A DNA stretch of 64,000 bases from Halorussus limi (GTDB lineage: Archaea; Halobacteriota; Halobacteria; Halobacteriales; Haladaptataceae). The notes below the pieces were generated by a model, which had not been told where the DNA came from, did not search any database, and worked only from the letters and a program-made list of their open reading frames with translations. The position numbers were made by a program, and so were the translations under genes. The DNA lies in NCBI RefSeq assembly GCF_023238205.1, contig NZ_CP096663.1:62001-126000 (forward strand), written 5' to 3'. Below, piece by piece: positions 34,446 through 42,491 of the stretch (positions are counted from its first letter, which is position 1; each line of letters begins with the position of its first letter).

Positions 34446-35366
34446 CTACTCGTTTGAGGTCGAGTGAATGTACTGCCACAACCAGCGGGGTTTGATGGAT
34501 TGAATATCCCCGATAAGCTTGTCCCAGGGGTGGTCACCCCAGAATGCACGGCTGTAGGTATCGGGGACGTCCATAGTCTCACTAACGAGGAGGAGAGAGC
34601 CATAGAGGTCGTAGTCGGGAAGGAATGCGGTGTCCTTCCATCGGTAGCGTGGTTGAACATGGCCAAGTGCTCGCCATGGGAGTGTTGCTTGGAGGGCTGA
34701 AAGTTCGTCGGTGGTGACGCCAAGGTCACGGATAGCTGCTGGCGTAATGCCGCCGTGGCGGGTGCCATGCGCAAGCACTCCTGCAAGGAGTGCATTCGCT
34801 CGCTGTCTCATTGCAGCATGGGCAACTGCATTGTCATCGTCGTCCAGTTCTTGAGCGAGTTGGGTGAGCGCTCGAACCGAGACGGCTCGATCCATTCCTT
34901 CCTGGAGGTAGGGATGGTGCCAAGTTGGGGAGTCAAAGCAATGCTGGTAGGCATGGAGGAGTTCGGAGGCGAGTACGGAGTACGCTCTCGGCACAGGGAG
35001 TCGGCCGGTACTAATACCGATGTGGCCTGTGCGAGCAGCATATCGCGCCCCAATCCACCCCAACATGAGTGACGTCGGTGGGTCACTACTCATGAGCCGC
35101 AGATGCTCTTGCCGGGATACATCATAGACGAGATGGTCGCGCCACTGGTCGCGATATGATGTTGAGTCCACAGCAAAGAGATCGTCGTAGATATAGGTGA
35201 GTTCTCGAAAGCACCGATGGAGACCAGTCTCACTCGCAAGAGGGCTATCACTGTCGTACTGGAGATGCTCGGACAATGGTGGGTGATCCGGGAATTGAGT
35301 TCGATACTCCGTAATGGCGTCAGCACACGTCGTGTGGAGTTGCGTCAGAAAGTTCTCCGCATTCAT
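34446..35366 (-). CDS. Degenerate zincin-like protein
   Basis: 306 aa, soluble. The centre has ASELLHAYQHCFDSP followed 20 residues later by LQEGMDRAVS. This is the geometry of an HExxH metalloprotease with a downstream glutamate, except that the first histidine is serine (SELLH). Either the family binds metal differently or it has lost activity. The rest (RELTYIYDDLFAVDS ... YSRAFWGDHPW) is unfamiliar. It sits between a lipoprotein and a membrane protein, facing the opposite way to both. Function unknown. Confidence 0.6.
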   Translation of the reverse strand: MNAENFLTQLHTTCADAITEYRTQFPDHPPLSEHLQYDSDSPLASETGLHRCFRELTYIYDDLFAVDSTSYRDQWRDHLVYDVSRQEHLRLMSSDPPTSLMLGWIGARYAARTGHIGISTGRLPVPRAYSVLASELLHAYQHCFDSPTWHHPYLQEGMDRAVSVRALTQLAQELDDDDNAVAHAAMRQRANALLAGVLAHGTRHGGITPAAIRDLGVTTDELSALQATLPWRALGHVQPRYRWKDTAFLPDYDLYGSLLLVSETMDVPDTYSRAFWGDHPWDKLIGDIQSIKPRWLWQYIHSTSNE

Positions 35367-35450
35367 CCGATGGTATCGAACGAAGGCTTGTTCAGTATTT
35401 ATAGGTACTCCATCAACACTTTCTAATCAACCAGGGGAGAACCCTCAGAT

Positions 35451-36329
35451 ATGCCCTCCCAAGACGCTCCTTCCACCCAAAAGCAGGCACTCGTCACTGC
35501 CCTTCAATGGGGCTTAATCCAGACTTTCGTTCTTGATACACTCGGCCGTCTCCTCCGAAACTATTACCGTGCAACGACGGATGCCTTCTTGCCACCAAAC
35601 TGGGTAACGTCGATTCAATTCGCAGCTCCGCTGGGTCTCCTCGTCGGCGGCATCGGCGGATACCGCTGGGTGACGAGCAACCGAGCTTCAACATCAGCCT
35701 CAGCACATCGAAACCGCGTTATCTTCGTCGGATCGCTTCTTGCTGGTTGGGCGCTCGCCATCGTCCCAACAATGGCGTTCCAGTGGCTCCTTGGAGATTG
35801 GCTGTTTTCGATGCCATATTTCGTCCTTCCGACCCTGACAGCAATCTCCGTTTTCGTCGGGTCGTACCTGCTTGCCTATCGAGTCGAGACCGCGTGGTAC
35901 CGCCGTCACCGACCTCGACTTCTAGGCGCAGTCAAAGGGGCATTTGCTGGACTGCTGGTTGGCTTCATCGGTTTCATCGCGTACGGTGGATATCTCGCTG
36001 CGACGCAGACCAGCTACAGTCTTAGTGGTGGCCCGGGGATCGTCACGGCCGTGTGTCTCGGTGCAATTGCCGGCTACATGCTAACCGACACGGAACGTGG
36101 CGGGGATCGATCTGCAGAGTTTGTCGGTCTCCTGATTGTATCTCTTCTCGCGTTCAGCCTACTGTTGACTCTCGGGATGGTTGCATTCAATGCAGTCGGA
36201 GTGTCTCCATTCGGGTTTAGTTCGTCGTTCATTTGGCCTCTTATTCCGCTTGTCTTGGCGCTCGGAGTGGCTAGTTACCTAGCGTACGGGGTTCAGACAA
36301 CATTCTACCGACGATTCGTTGGTCGATAG
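35451..36329 (+). CDS. Polytopic membrane protein
   Basis: 292 aa with about seven transmembrane segments (roughly residues 15-32, 49-70, 88-110, 116-140, 158-182, 192-208, 224-284, the last stretch long enough for two). Short Arg-rich loops lie between pairs (RVETAWYRRHRPRL), and the C-terminus FYRRFVGR is basic. An N-terminal cytoplasmic tail begins MPSQDAPSTQKQ. No enzymatic motif. Divergent from the zincin-like gene, so a shared promoter region (35367-35450) is likely. Confidence 0.7.
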   Translation: MPSQDAPSTQKQALVTALQWGLIQTFVLDTLGRLLRNYYRATTDAFLPPNWVTSIQFAAPLGLLVGGIGGYRWVTSNRASTSASAHRNRVIFVGSLLAGWALAIVPTMAFQWLLGDWLFSMPYFVLPTLTAISVFVGSYLLAYRVETAWYRRHRPRLLGAVKGAFAGLLVGFIGFIAYGGYLAATQTSYSLSGGPGIVTAVCLGAIAGYMLTDTERGGDRSAEFVGLLIVSLLAFSLLLTLGMVAFNAVGVSPFGFSSSFIWPLIPLVLALGVASYLAYGVQTTFYRRFVGR

Positions 36330-36428
36330 TCGACGACGCAATCTTTCTACTAACTACCGAGGCAACGAGTCCAAACCGAAGGTTCGGTCGGACCCCACTG
36401 GTCTATTTGATGGCGTCCGATATATCGA

Positions 36429-36665
36429 ATGATGCCGAGTTCACGGAGGCCCCTGAGCACAAGCGAGCAGGCTGTGCTCGACCACCTCGACACGTATATC
36501 GAGACCACGGCAGATGAGGAGCGTATCTCACACGCAGACGCCGTCACGTACCTCAGTGAGCAAGGAATCAACCGTGCCGACGCCCGTGAGCTTGTCGAAC
36601 AACTGTTATTGAAAGGATATCTGTACGAGGTCGGCGACAGACTCCGTATTCCACCTCGCATCTAA
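36429..36665 (+). CDS. Small HTH protein
   Basis: 78 aa (start ATG ATG; MPSSRRPLSTSEQ is likely). Helices HADAVTYLSEQG and RADARELVEQLLLKGYLYEVG form a compact winged-helix-like fold ending in a beta hairpin. A TATA-like ATATATCG lies close upstream. This type of small protein often accompanies haloarchaeal plasmid primase genes; the adjacent gene on the other strand is the primase-polymerase. Confidence 0.6.
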   Translation: MMPSSRRPLSTSEQAVLDHLDTYIETTADEERISHADAVTYLSEQGINRADARELVEQLLLKGYLYEVGDRLRIPPRI

Positions 36666-36718
36666 CCGCTTGCAGTCTGCGTCCGTGGCTTACCAGACTG
36701 ACGACCCTCTACGAACAC

Positions 36719-37999
36719 CTACGAGTCAGGGTCGTTTCCGAACAACCGCTTCGTCCGCCCCCAGACAGACTCCGACTGTGACTCCTCCTCGTCTGAGCTC
36801 CCACTACCAACACGCTCCTCGTGAGTCTGATCCGTCGCTTGCTCACGTTCCGCAAGTTCAGTCGTGAGCCGCTCAACATCTGCTTCAAGTTCGTCGGTGC
36901 GCTCGTTCTTCCATTCGAGAAGCGTCTCTAGCTCCTCGACACGGTCGGCCAACAGCCGATTCTTCTCAGTAAGATACGCCCGACTACGGTCCAATTCGCC
37001 ACGGCTACTATCTACCGAGGAGTCCCTAGTCGAGGCCGAGTCCCGAGTCTGTTCCTCTCTCGGTTCTGGGTCGTAGAACGCTGAGGTATTCTGTACTGCT
37101 CGCTCAATCGTCTTCTCCCCGTATGTTGAACCGTCGGCGTAGTGGACTTCATCCCATTTCTCACGAAGTAATCCCGACTGGCGAAATAGATCGTCCATCC
37201 TCGTTTGGTCGCCACCAGTCCAGAACGCCAGTAGATTACAGAGTGCCATATCAGCTTCCGACTGACTATCGTACCCACCCGTATTCCCGTTCCAGAGACG
37301 CTCGAACTTTGCGCCATTCGACGCATTCATCGCCTTCTCCAGTAACTCCTCGTCCTTGAGGTCAACGTCAACCTTACTCGGTCCATTAGTCGTAGAGTCC
37401 TCGTCAGCGCGCTCACGCTGGTCAGGTTCGGCCTCCGAACTGTCGATGGTGTCTTGGACGTATTCACGGTGGACGGCCGTGAGCGCGTCCTGCCGCCGTG
37501 CAACCCGCGTCGGTGTCTCCTCGACACGGTCGCCGGTGACGGTGAAAAACCGCGCCGTATCGTACAACTCGAAACTCCCACGCCGATTCCGGCCCTCAGG
37601 GAGGTCGCCTTTAATCAGCACGTGGTAGCCAGTTCCGGATGGTGAAACCTCTGTATACGAGTCGAGACGCTCGATGATGTCGTGTGCCGCATCGTCGGCA
37701 TCTCCCGTTTCGGGATCCCGGCAGTCGTCGAGGTCCACTCCCACAATCGGATCATCGTCAGTAAAAACGAACCCGACGCCATCAGCATTCCCCGATTCAA
37801 CGTAGTCAAACGCGGTTTCGAAGTCCGTCCATGTCTCCGAATCCGTTGAGGACGCGAACCCACCCGACCCAGGGGTTACTGGAATCTTCGTCGCCTTCCC
37901 ATCCCGTTGCTCCTCCTTCCAGCACACCCACTGCTCGCGCTCACACAACTCATCCGGAAGCACCAATACCTCAACTAGTGACTCAGAATCCATACTCAT
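36719..37999 (-). CDS. NrS-1-type primase-polymerase
   Basis: 426 aa. The N-terminal 200 residues contain the archaeo-eukaryotic primase-like segments: QWVCWKEEQRDGKATKIPVTP, VGFVFTDDDPIVGVDLDDCRD (metal-binding DxD), SPSGTGYHVLIKG, and RRGSFELYDTARFFTVTGDR. The middle (MNASNGAKFERLWNGN ... SQSEADMALCNLLAFWTGGD) is the helical domain seen in NrS-1 polymerases. The end has a coiled coil (about residues 340-395) and a GRTKRLFGNDPDS tail. It should prime and copy plasmid DNA. Preceded by TATA-like TATAATT and an iteron region. Confidence 0.85.
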   Translation of the reverse strand: MSMDSESLVEVLVLPDELCEREQWVCWKEEQRDGKATKIPVTPGSGGFASSTDSETWTDFETAFDYVESGNADGVGFVFTDDDPIVGVDLDDCRDPETGDADDAAHDIIERLDSYTEVSPSGTGYHVLIKGDLPEGRNRRGSFELYDTARFFTVTGDRVEETPTRVARRQDALTAVHREYVQDTIDSSEAEPDQRERADEDSTTNGPSKVDVDLKDEELLEKAMNASNGAKFERLWNGNTGGYDSQSEADMALCNLLAFWTGGDQTRMDDLFRQSGLLREKWDEVHYADGSTYGEKTIERAVQNTSAFYDPEPREEQTRDSASTRDSSVDSSRGELDRSRAYLTEKNRLLADRVEELETLLEWKNERTDELEADVERLTTELAEREQATDQTHEERVGSGSSDEEESQSESVWGRTKRLFGNDPDS

Positions 38000-38093
38000 C
38001 CCTCCTTGTATAATTCTCTTGGAACATCACACACCCACTATCACGATAATGACAAAACAGTTCTCGACGAGCAGGCTGACGGTTACCCTGTCC

Positions 38094-38224
38094 AACGGGT
38101 GCAACCCGTTCTATATTAGTTGGTCTTTGGCCGGGTATTTGCATGGACAGCGCCCCCGTCATGCGATTTTTCGTGGACAGTCGTGTCCATGCAACATCCT
38201 TGGCCGTCCAGTCTGCATGGACAG
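38094..38224. repeat. Iterons and inverted repeat upstream of primase gene
   Basis: GCATGGACAG occurs at 38141-38150 and 38215-38224; CGTGGACAG at 38172-38180; the inverse TGTCCATGC at 38184-38192. A 7-bp inverted repeat AACGGGT / ACCCGTT with a 3-nt loop lies at 38094-38110. The 348-bp gap 38000-38347 has no gene. It may be an origin or an operator for the primase-polymerase, which starts at 37999. Confidence 0.55.
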
Positions 38225-38347
38225 GGAGCGTAAAAGGCCGAGTCTGCTCGCTTTGAGGCTTGTATTGCAGTATTTCGTCGGCTAGCTTCTGTCGAATGAG
38301 GGAGGTGGCTAAGCCACCCGCTGGTTGTATCATGTATTTGGTTGATT

Positions 38348-41300
38348 TCATTGACCGAGTAGTGTCTCGGCCTCTTGTGTCAGCGTGATTCCAACGTAGA
38401 ACTGCACACGCTCACCGTCCACTCGCGACCGATCAGTATCGAATTCAATGACGTTTCGAAGCTTCCGAGTGAACCATCCCTTGTTCGTCCCATCGATATC
38501 GTGCTGGTCCGTCCAATTAGAATACGCTTGAAACAGGTCATCCTGTGGAACCCTGGCCTCGTCCACTTGCCGAACATACATTGCTGTGAACGCTTCAACA
38601 CCGTCCTCACTCGGATCGATTTCCACCGACTCAGCAGGTGGTTGGGAATCAATGTCCTCAGGGGAGGAGGTTTCTTCACTCTGAGCGGAGTTCTCAGACT
38701 GCTCCGAATCTTCAGTTGAAGTGTCTGGCCATAGTTCGTCAGGATTCTCCGAGAGCGCATACGTCTCCCCTTGCTGGAAGACCGTTGGATTGCCGTCTGC
38801 TGGCAGAATCAGAACAACGTAGCTATCTCGGGGAATCTCCGCCTCCGGCAGTTCGTCACTCGGGATGAATGGTCGCTTGATTGGCGTCCACTCCGCCTCG
38901 AACTCGTCTTTCGAGTCGTATGTCTGTGTTGCGCCGGGTTTGTGGACGGTGTACTGCCCGGTTTCTCGGTCATGACTGTAGTAAGCCGGAACCATGTCTT
39001 TCGAGAGTGTCCCTTCGTCGGACATATGAGCAAACTCCGTCTCGCCGTCAGAGAGTACGCGCTCGTCACCATCACGAGTCCAGACTGTCCGGTTCGTGTC
39101 GGAGGTGCGTGGTCGGACTGCAGTTACGCCACCATGTGCTGTCGCGCCACCGCCGAACGTCACGACCTCGTCGCAGTTGTAGAACTGCTCGGTACCGTCT
39201 GCGCGCTCACGAAGTGGCGGTGAGAGAATGTTCTCAACCCGTGACGCCCACTTCGTCTCCGAGTCACCCGGTCGAACGACAAAAATTGGAATCCGGTCTG
39301 CTTCGTGGGCGCGCTTGAGGTTCTGCAAGACCTTCACGGGGCGATCCGGTGTTGTGGTCTCAGCTTCGATGTTGAATACGGCGTCGTGGTCCGGATGGGT
39401 TGCGACGGCGTCGGGTTGTTCACTCCCGTCCTGTTCGACAACCTCGACACTAAACCCGCGCTCAGTAAGCGCTTCCTCAGTATCGACAAGGACTGCATCG
39501 TGAGTTTCACCGCCCGCAGATCGAACGGATCCAGTCTCCGGTTCGACCATTGTCTCGCCGTCCTCAGTGAGGCGGACTACGATATCGTCGTCCTGCAACT
39601 CGACTTCCATTAGTCCAGAGGCATCTCGTACGTCGGGCAAGTCCTCGGGCGCATATTCGATATCGGCGTCCTGATTGTCGAGGCGAACCGCGAGTTCGTC
39701 GTCCACGACGGTGACGTCCACCCAGCCGTTTTCTGTGCGGACACCCGCTCGAATCTGGACTGCGCGAATCGCCTCCGCCATCGTCTTGTCCAGTATCCGC
39801 GTCGGATTCGCCGCTTCATTCGAGTCGCTATAGATGAGGTTCTGCATAATTTCGGCGTCAGTCAACGGGTCCGTCCCATAGCGTTCGAGGCTCTCCTCGA
39901 TGATGTCGTCAACCGCTTCTGGCGACCGAAGCGGTGGGTATGGCGCGAACGAATTGAGCAGAACTGGTTCGGAGTAGCGACCACCGCTGAGAGGGAGTTT
40001 CGTCCATGCTTTGTACTGGTCAGTCGATATGAGGTCCTCGGCCGTGTAATCACGGAACCGCTTCATCAACAGACGAGCGTCGTCCACGCTGTTCACTGAG
40101 AACGCGATGAGATTGTCGCAGTTATTCTGCACTGCTTCGAGCGTCTCTTCTTCGAACTGCGATGGATACTGGGACGCCAGCGTCACGGAGAGACGCATCG
40201 AGCGAGCGCGAGCGAGCATCGACTCGATGTCGAGGTTGTCGCTAGCGATCTCGTCGAACTCGTCAACAAGCACAAAGTAGGGGGATGGGTCGCGGTCAAG
40301 TTCGTACGAGCGGCGTTGAATCGCACTCCAGAGATTCCGCATCACCCCGAGCGTGATCATCTTCTTAATGTCCGTGTTCTCGACAGGCGTGCGAACGATG
40401 ACGATGCGGTCGTTGTCGATGATATTGCGGAAATCGATGGTACTCTCACGGTGGGCGATAATCCGCCGGATAACCGAGTTCTCGACCCACGATTTAATCC
40501 GCTTCAGGATTGGTCGCACCGTCTCGTCCTCCATCTTCGCGATTTCGATGCAGAATTCACGCACGTAGGGGTCCTCAACGTTCGCCGCGAATTCCTCGCG
40601 GCGCTCGGCGTTCAACAGCGTGAAATACAGATCAATCACCGAGAATGGCTTCTCGGACTGCATCATCGCTCGACCCATCGACTCGGTGATCGACTCCATG
40701 TTGATACCCCAGTACTCGTCGGTATCGAAAATCGCCTTCAGATTCTCGATCCGGCTCTCGATCTCGTTCTCGTATTCCTCCGGCGTCTCGCACTCGGGAA
40801 CTTCGAGGAAATTCAGCCCGACCGTCTTATCGTGCTTGGACGAGCCGGGTTCAATCCAAATCACATCGTCAAGGCGATGAGCAGGGAGTTTCCGCAGGAG
40901 TTCACGGGAGTCGCGGCCTTTCGGGTCGAAGTAGACGAAGCCGTGGCCAGCGTACGCCAACTGGACCGAGATGTTGTTCATCTCGGTGGATTTCCCGTAG
41001 CCCGTCACGCCCTGAATCCAGATATGCCGGAACAGCGAGTCGAAGCGAAGCGGTGCTTCACGGAACCCCCGCTGGACGTCCTCGTCGTACCCAATCCACA
41101 GCTGGTCAAACGCGCCCTCAGCACTTGCCTCAATCATCTCCCGGACGTACGGACCTGCAACGAGACCCTCCTCGGCTGTGGCAGTACTAACGGCCTTCCC
41201 GCCGACGTAGGTCGTGTCCTCCTCAGAGATGTCGTACGGTTCACCGAGGAGCGATTGGGCGTCGGGTGTTGAGTCGGCCTCCGTGTCGTCTGCTTCTGGT

Positions 41301-41371
41301 TTCTCGGATTCAGAGGTAGCGTCGGACGACTCCGAGGAGTCGTCACTGCCGAAGATTCGATCAAACACCAT
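38348..41371 (-). CDS. VirD4-like conjugative coupling ATPase with C-terminal extensions
   Basis: 1007 aa from ATG 41371. After an acidic, disordered first 60 residues comes a FtsK/HerA-type ATPase: Walker A GVTGYGKST (about residue 124), DPKGRD, Walker B YFVLVDEFDEIAS (about 370), and the arginine region SQYPSQFEEETLEA. Residues about 630-720 have a PD ... ExE arrangement (QPDAVATHP, FNIEAETTTP ... VKVLQNLKRA), which resembles PD-(D/E)XK nuclease folds. The last 70 residues (DLFQAYSNWTDQH ... GWFTRKLRN) resemble the winged helix at the end of phage primases. Start overlaps the upstream gene by 11 nt. Pumps or delivers DNA in conjugation. Confidence 0.83.
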   Translation of the reverse strand: MVFDRIFGSDDSSESSDATSESEKPEADDTEADSTPDAQSLLGEPYDISEEDTTYVGGKAVSTATAEEGLVAGPYVREMIEASAEGAFDQLWIGYDEDVQRGFREAPLRFDSLFRHIWIQGVTGYGKSTEMNNISVQLAYAGHGFVYFDPKGRDSRELLRKLPAHRLDDVIWIEPGSSKHDKTVGLNFLEVPECETPEEYENEIESRIENLKAIFDTDEYWGINMESITESMGRAMMQSEKPFSVIDLYFTLLNAERREEFAANVEDPYVREFCIEIAKMEDETVRPILKRIKSWVENSVIRRIIAHRESTIDFRNIIDNDRIVIVRTPVENTDIKKMITLGVMRNLWSAIQRRSYELDRDPSPYFVLVDEFDEIASDNLDIESMLARARSMRLSVTLASQYPSQFEEETLEAVQNNCDNLIAFSVNSVDDARLLMKRFRDYTAEDLISTDQYKAWTKLPLSGGRYSEPVLLNSFAPYPPLRSPEAVDDIIEESLERYGTDPLTDAEIMQNLIYSDSNEAANPTRILDKTMAEAIRAVQIRAGVRTENGWVDVTVVDDELAVRLDNQDADIEYAPEDLPDVRDASGLMEVELQDDDIVVRLTEDGETMVEPETGSVRSAGGETHDAVLVDTEEALTERGFSVEVVEQDGSEQPDAVATHPDHDAVFNIEAETTTPDRPVKVLQNLKRAHEADRIPIFVVRPGDSETKWASRVENILSPPLRERADGTEQFYNCDEVVTFGGGATAHGGVTAVRPRTSDTNRTVWTRDGDERVLSDGETEFAHMSDEGTLSKDMVPAYYSHDRETGQYTVHKPGATQTYDSKDEFEAEWTPIKRPFIPSDELPEAEIPRDSYVVLILPADGNPTVFQQGETYALSENPDELWPDTSTEDSEQSENSAQSEETSSPEDIDSQPPAESVEIDPSEDGVEAFTAMYVRQVDEARVPQDDLFQAYSNWTDQHDIDGTNKGWFTRKLRNVIEFDTDRSRVDGERVQFYVGITLTQEAETLLGQ

Positions 41372-42491
41372 GATTTCCTCTGTTGGAACTGAGGTCGTCG
41401 TCTTCGGCGCTCGTTGCTTGGCGGTCGTGTTGCCCTGCGTCGGCGGGAACCCGGTCGCCACGCTGGGTGTGTCGCCAATCGATGTTCGGCGTCTCGATAT
41501 CGCCACTCGGGATATGGGCGACACCAGCGAGTTCATCAATAGTCAGAATCATCCGCTGGTCACTCCAGTCACGCCCAACCATCTGCTCGACATGCTGGTG
41601 GAGATTGGTCGCTCGTTTTGCTTCTTTGCGATGCCAGATTGGCGTATCCTCAAAGCTTTGCTCGGTGACGCCCCAGTAGAGTTTCTTGAACATCCCCGCG
41701 ACCCCACGGGCACGCGCCTCAGCCTCACTTTGCTCCGCAGAGACAGCGAGAATTCGGATGTTAGCATGGAATGCCTGTTTGCCGCGCTGTTGTGCGACAG
41801 TTTTGGCGATCTGCTTGTCCGTCTCGTTGGCTGGACGAGTTCGTGGATTGAGCCAGCCAACTGAGGTCCCATTTCGATGGGCTTCGGCGAGTTCCTCGAC
41901 GCTGTTGTGTTTGAATCGGTCGCCGTCAGTCCACGACTGCTTCGCTGGCCGGAAGACGACTTGCACGACGACTTTGCTGTCGTCGAGCGAAAGCATCTCG
42001 CTCGTAATCTCGCCATAGGGGTCCGTCTCGAACTCCTCGCTGTTGTGGTGGCGAATCGGATAGTAGGGAATCTTCTTCAGCCCCAGTCGGGCACCAGCGA
42101 TGTACTCGTCGGACTTAATCACGGGAAACGTGACGCCGTCTTCGACGCGAAAGACCTCGCTGTTGGCATAGTTGTTACCGACGCGACGACGGAACTTGTC
42201 GGCGGCTGCCTCGGTCGCGGCGTGCACGTAGAACTTGATTTTGCCTTCGTCAAACCACAGCTCGAACGAGTGGTGGTCGCTCGTGTTCTTCCCCCGGAAG
42301 TTCGTAGTCATGTCGTGGACTGACCGGAGGAGACCGGTCGCGCCGAGGATGTCCTCGTTTTCTTTGAATGGTCGAATACGGAGCAGGCTACCGGATGTGT
42401 CCTCGGCCTGCTGGACGAACGCTTCGTCAAGGGGGAGTTGGGTCGCGCTGTACTGCGGTGAACCGCCGATGATGCGGGTGAATTTAGACAT
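41361..42491 (-). CDS. Conjugation-module protein, partner of VirD4-like ATPase
   Basis: 376 aa from ATG 42491. It has no ATPase motif. It contains a long alpha/beta region (LLRIRPFKENEDILGATGLLRSVHDM ... KFYVHAATEAAADKFRRRVGNNYAN) that resembles the N-terminal domain of HerA/TraC-type ATPases, and a later FHANIRILAVS strand-helix. It overlaps VirB4 upstream by 8 nt and the VirD4-like gene downstream by 11 nt, a tightly coupled arrangement that suggests a complex. I recall it as a DUF8128-type haloarchaeal protein; exact role unknown. Confidence 0.73.
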   Translation of the reverse strand: MSKFTRIIGGSPQYSATQLPLDEAFVQQAEDTSGSLLRIRPFKENEDILGATGLLRSVHDMTTNFRGKNTSDHHSFELWFDEGKIKFYVHAATEAAADKFRRRVGNNYANSEVFRVEDGVTFPVIKSDEYIAGARLGLKKIPYYPIRHHNSEEFETDPYGEITSEMLSLDDSKVVVQVVFRPAKQSWTDGDRFKHNSVEELAEAHRNGTSVGWLNPRTRPANETDKQIAKTVAQQRGKQAFHANIRILAVSAEQSEAEARARGVAGMFKKLYWGVTEQSFEDTPIWHRKEAKRATNLHQHVEQMVGRDWSDQRMILTIDELAGVAHIPSGDIETPNIDWRHTQRGDRVPADAGQHDRQATSAEDDDLSSNRGNHGV

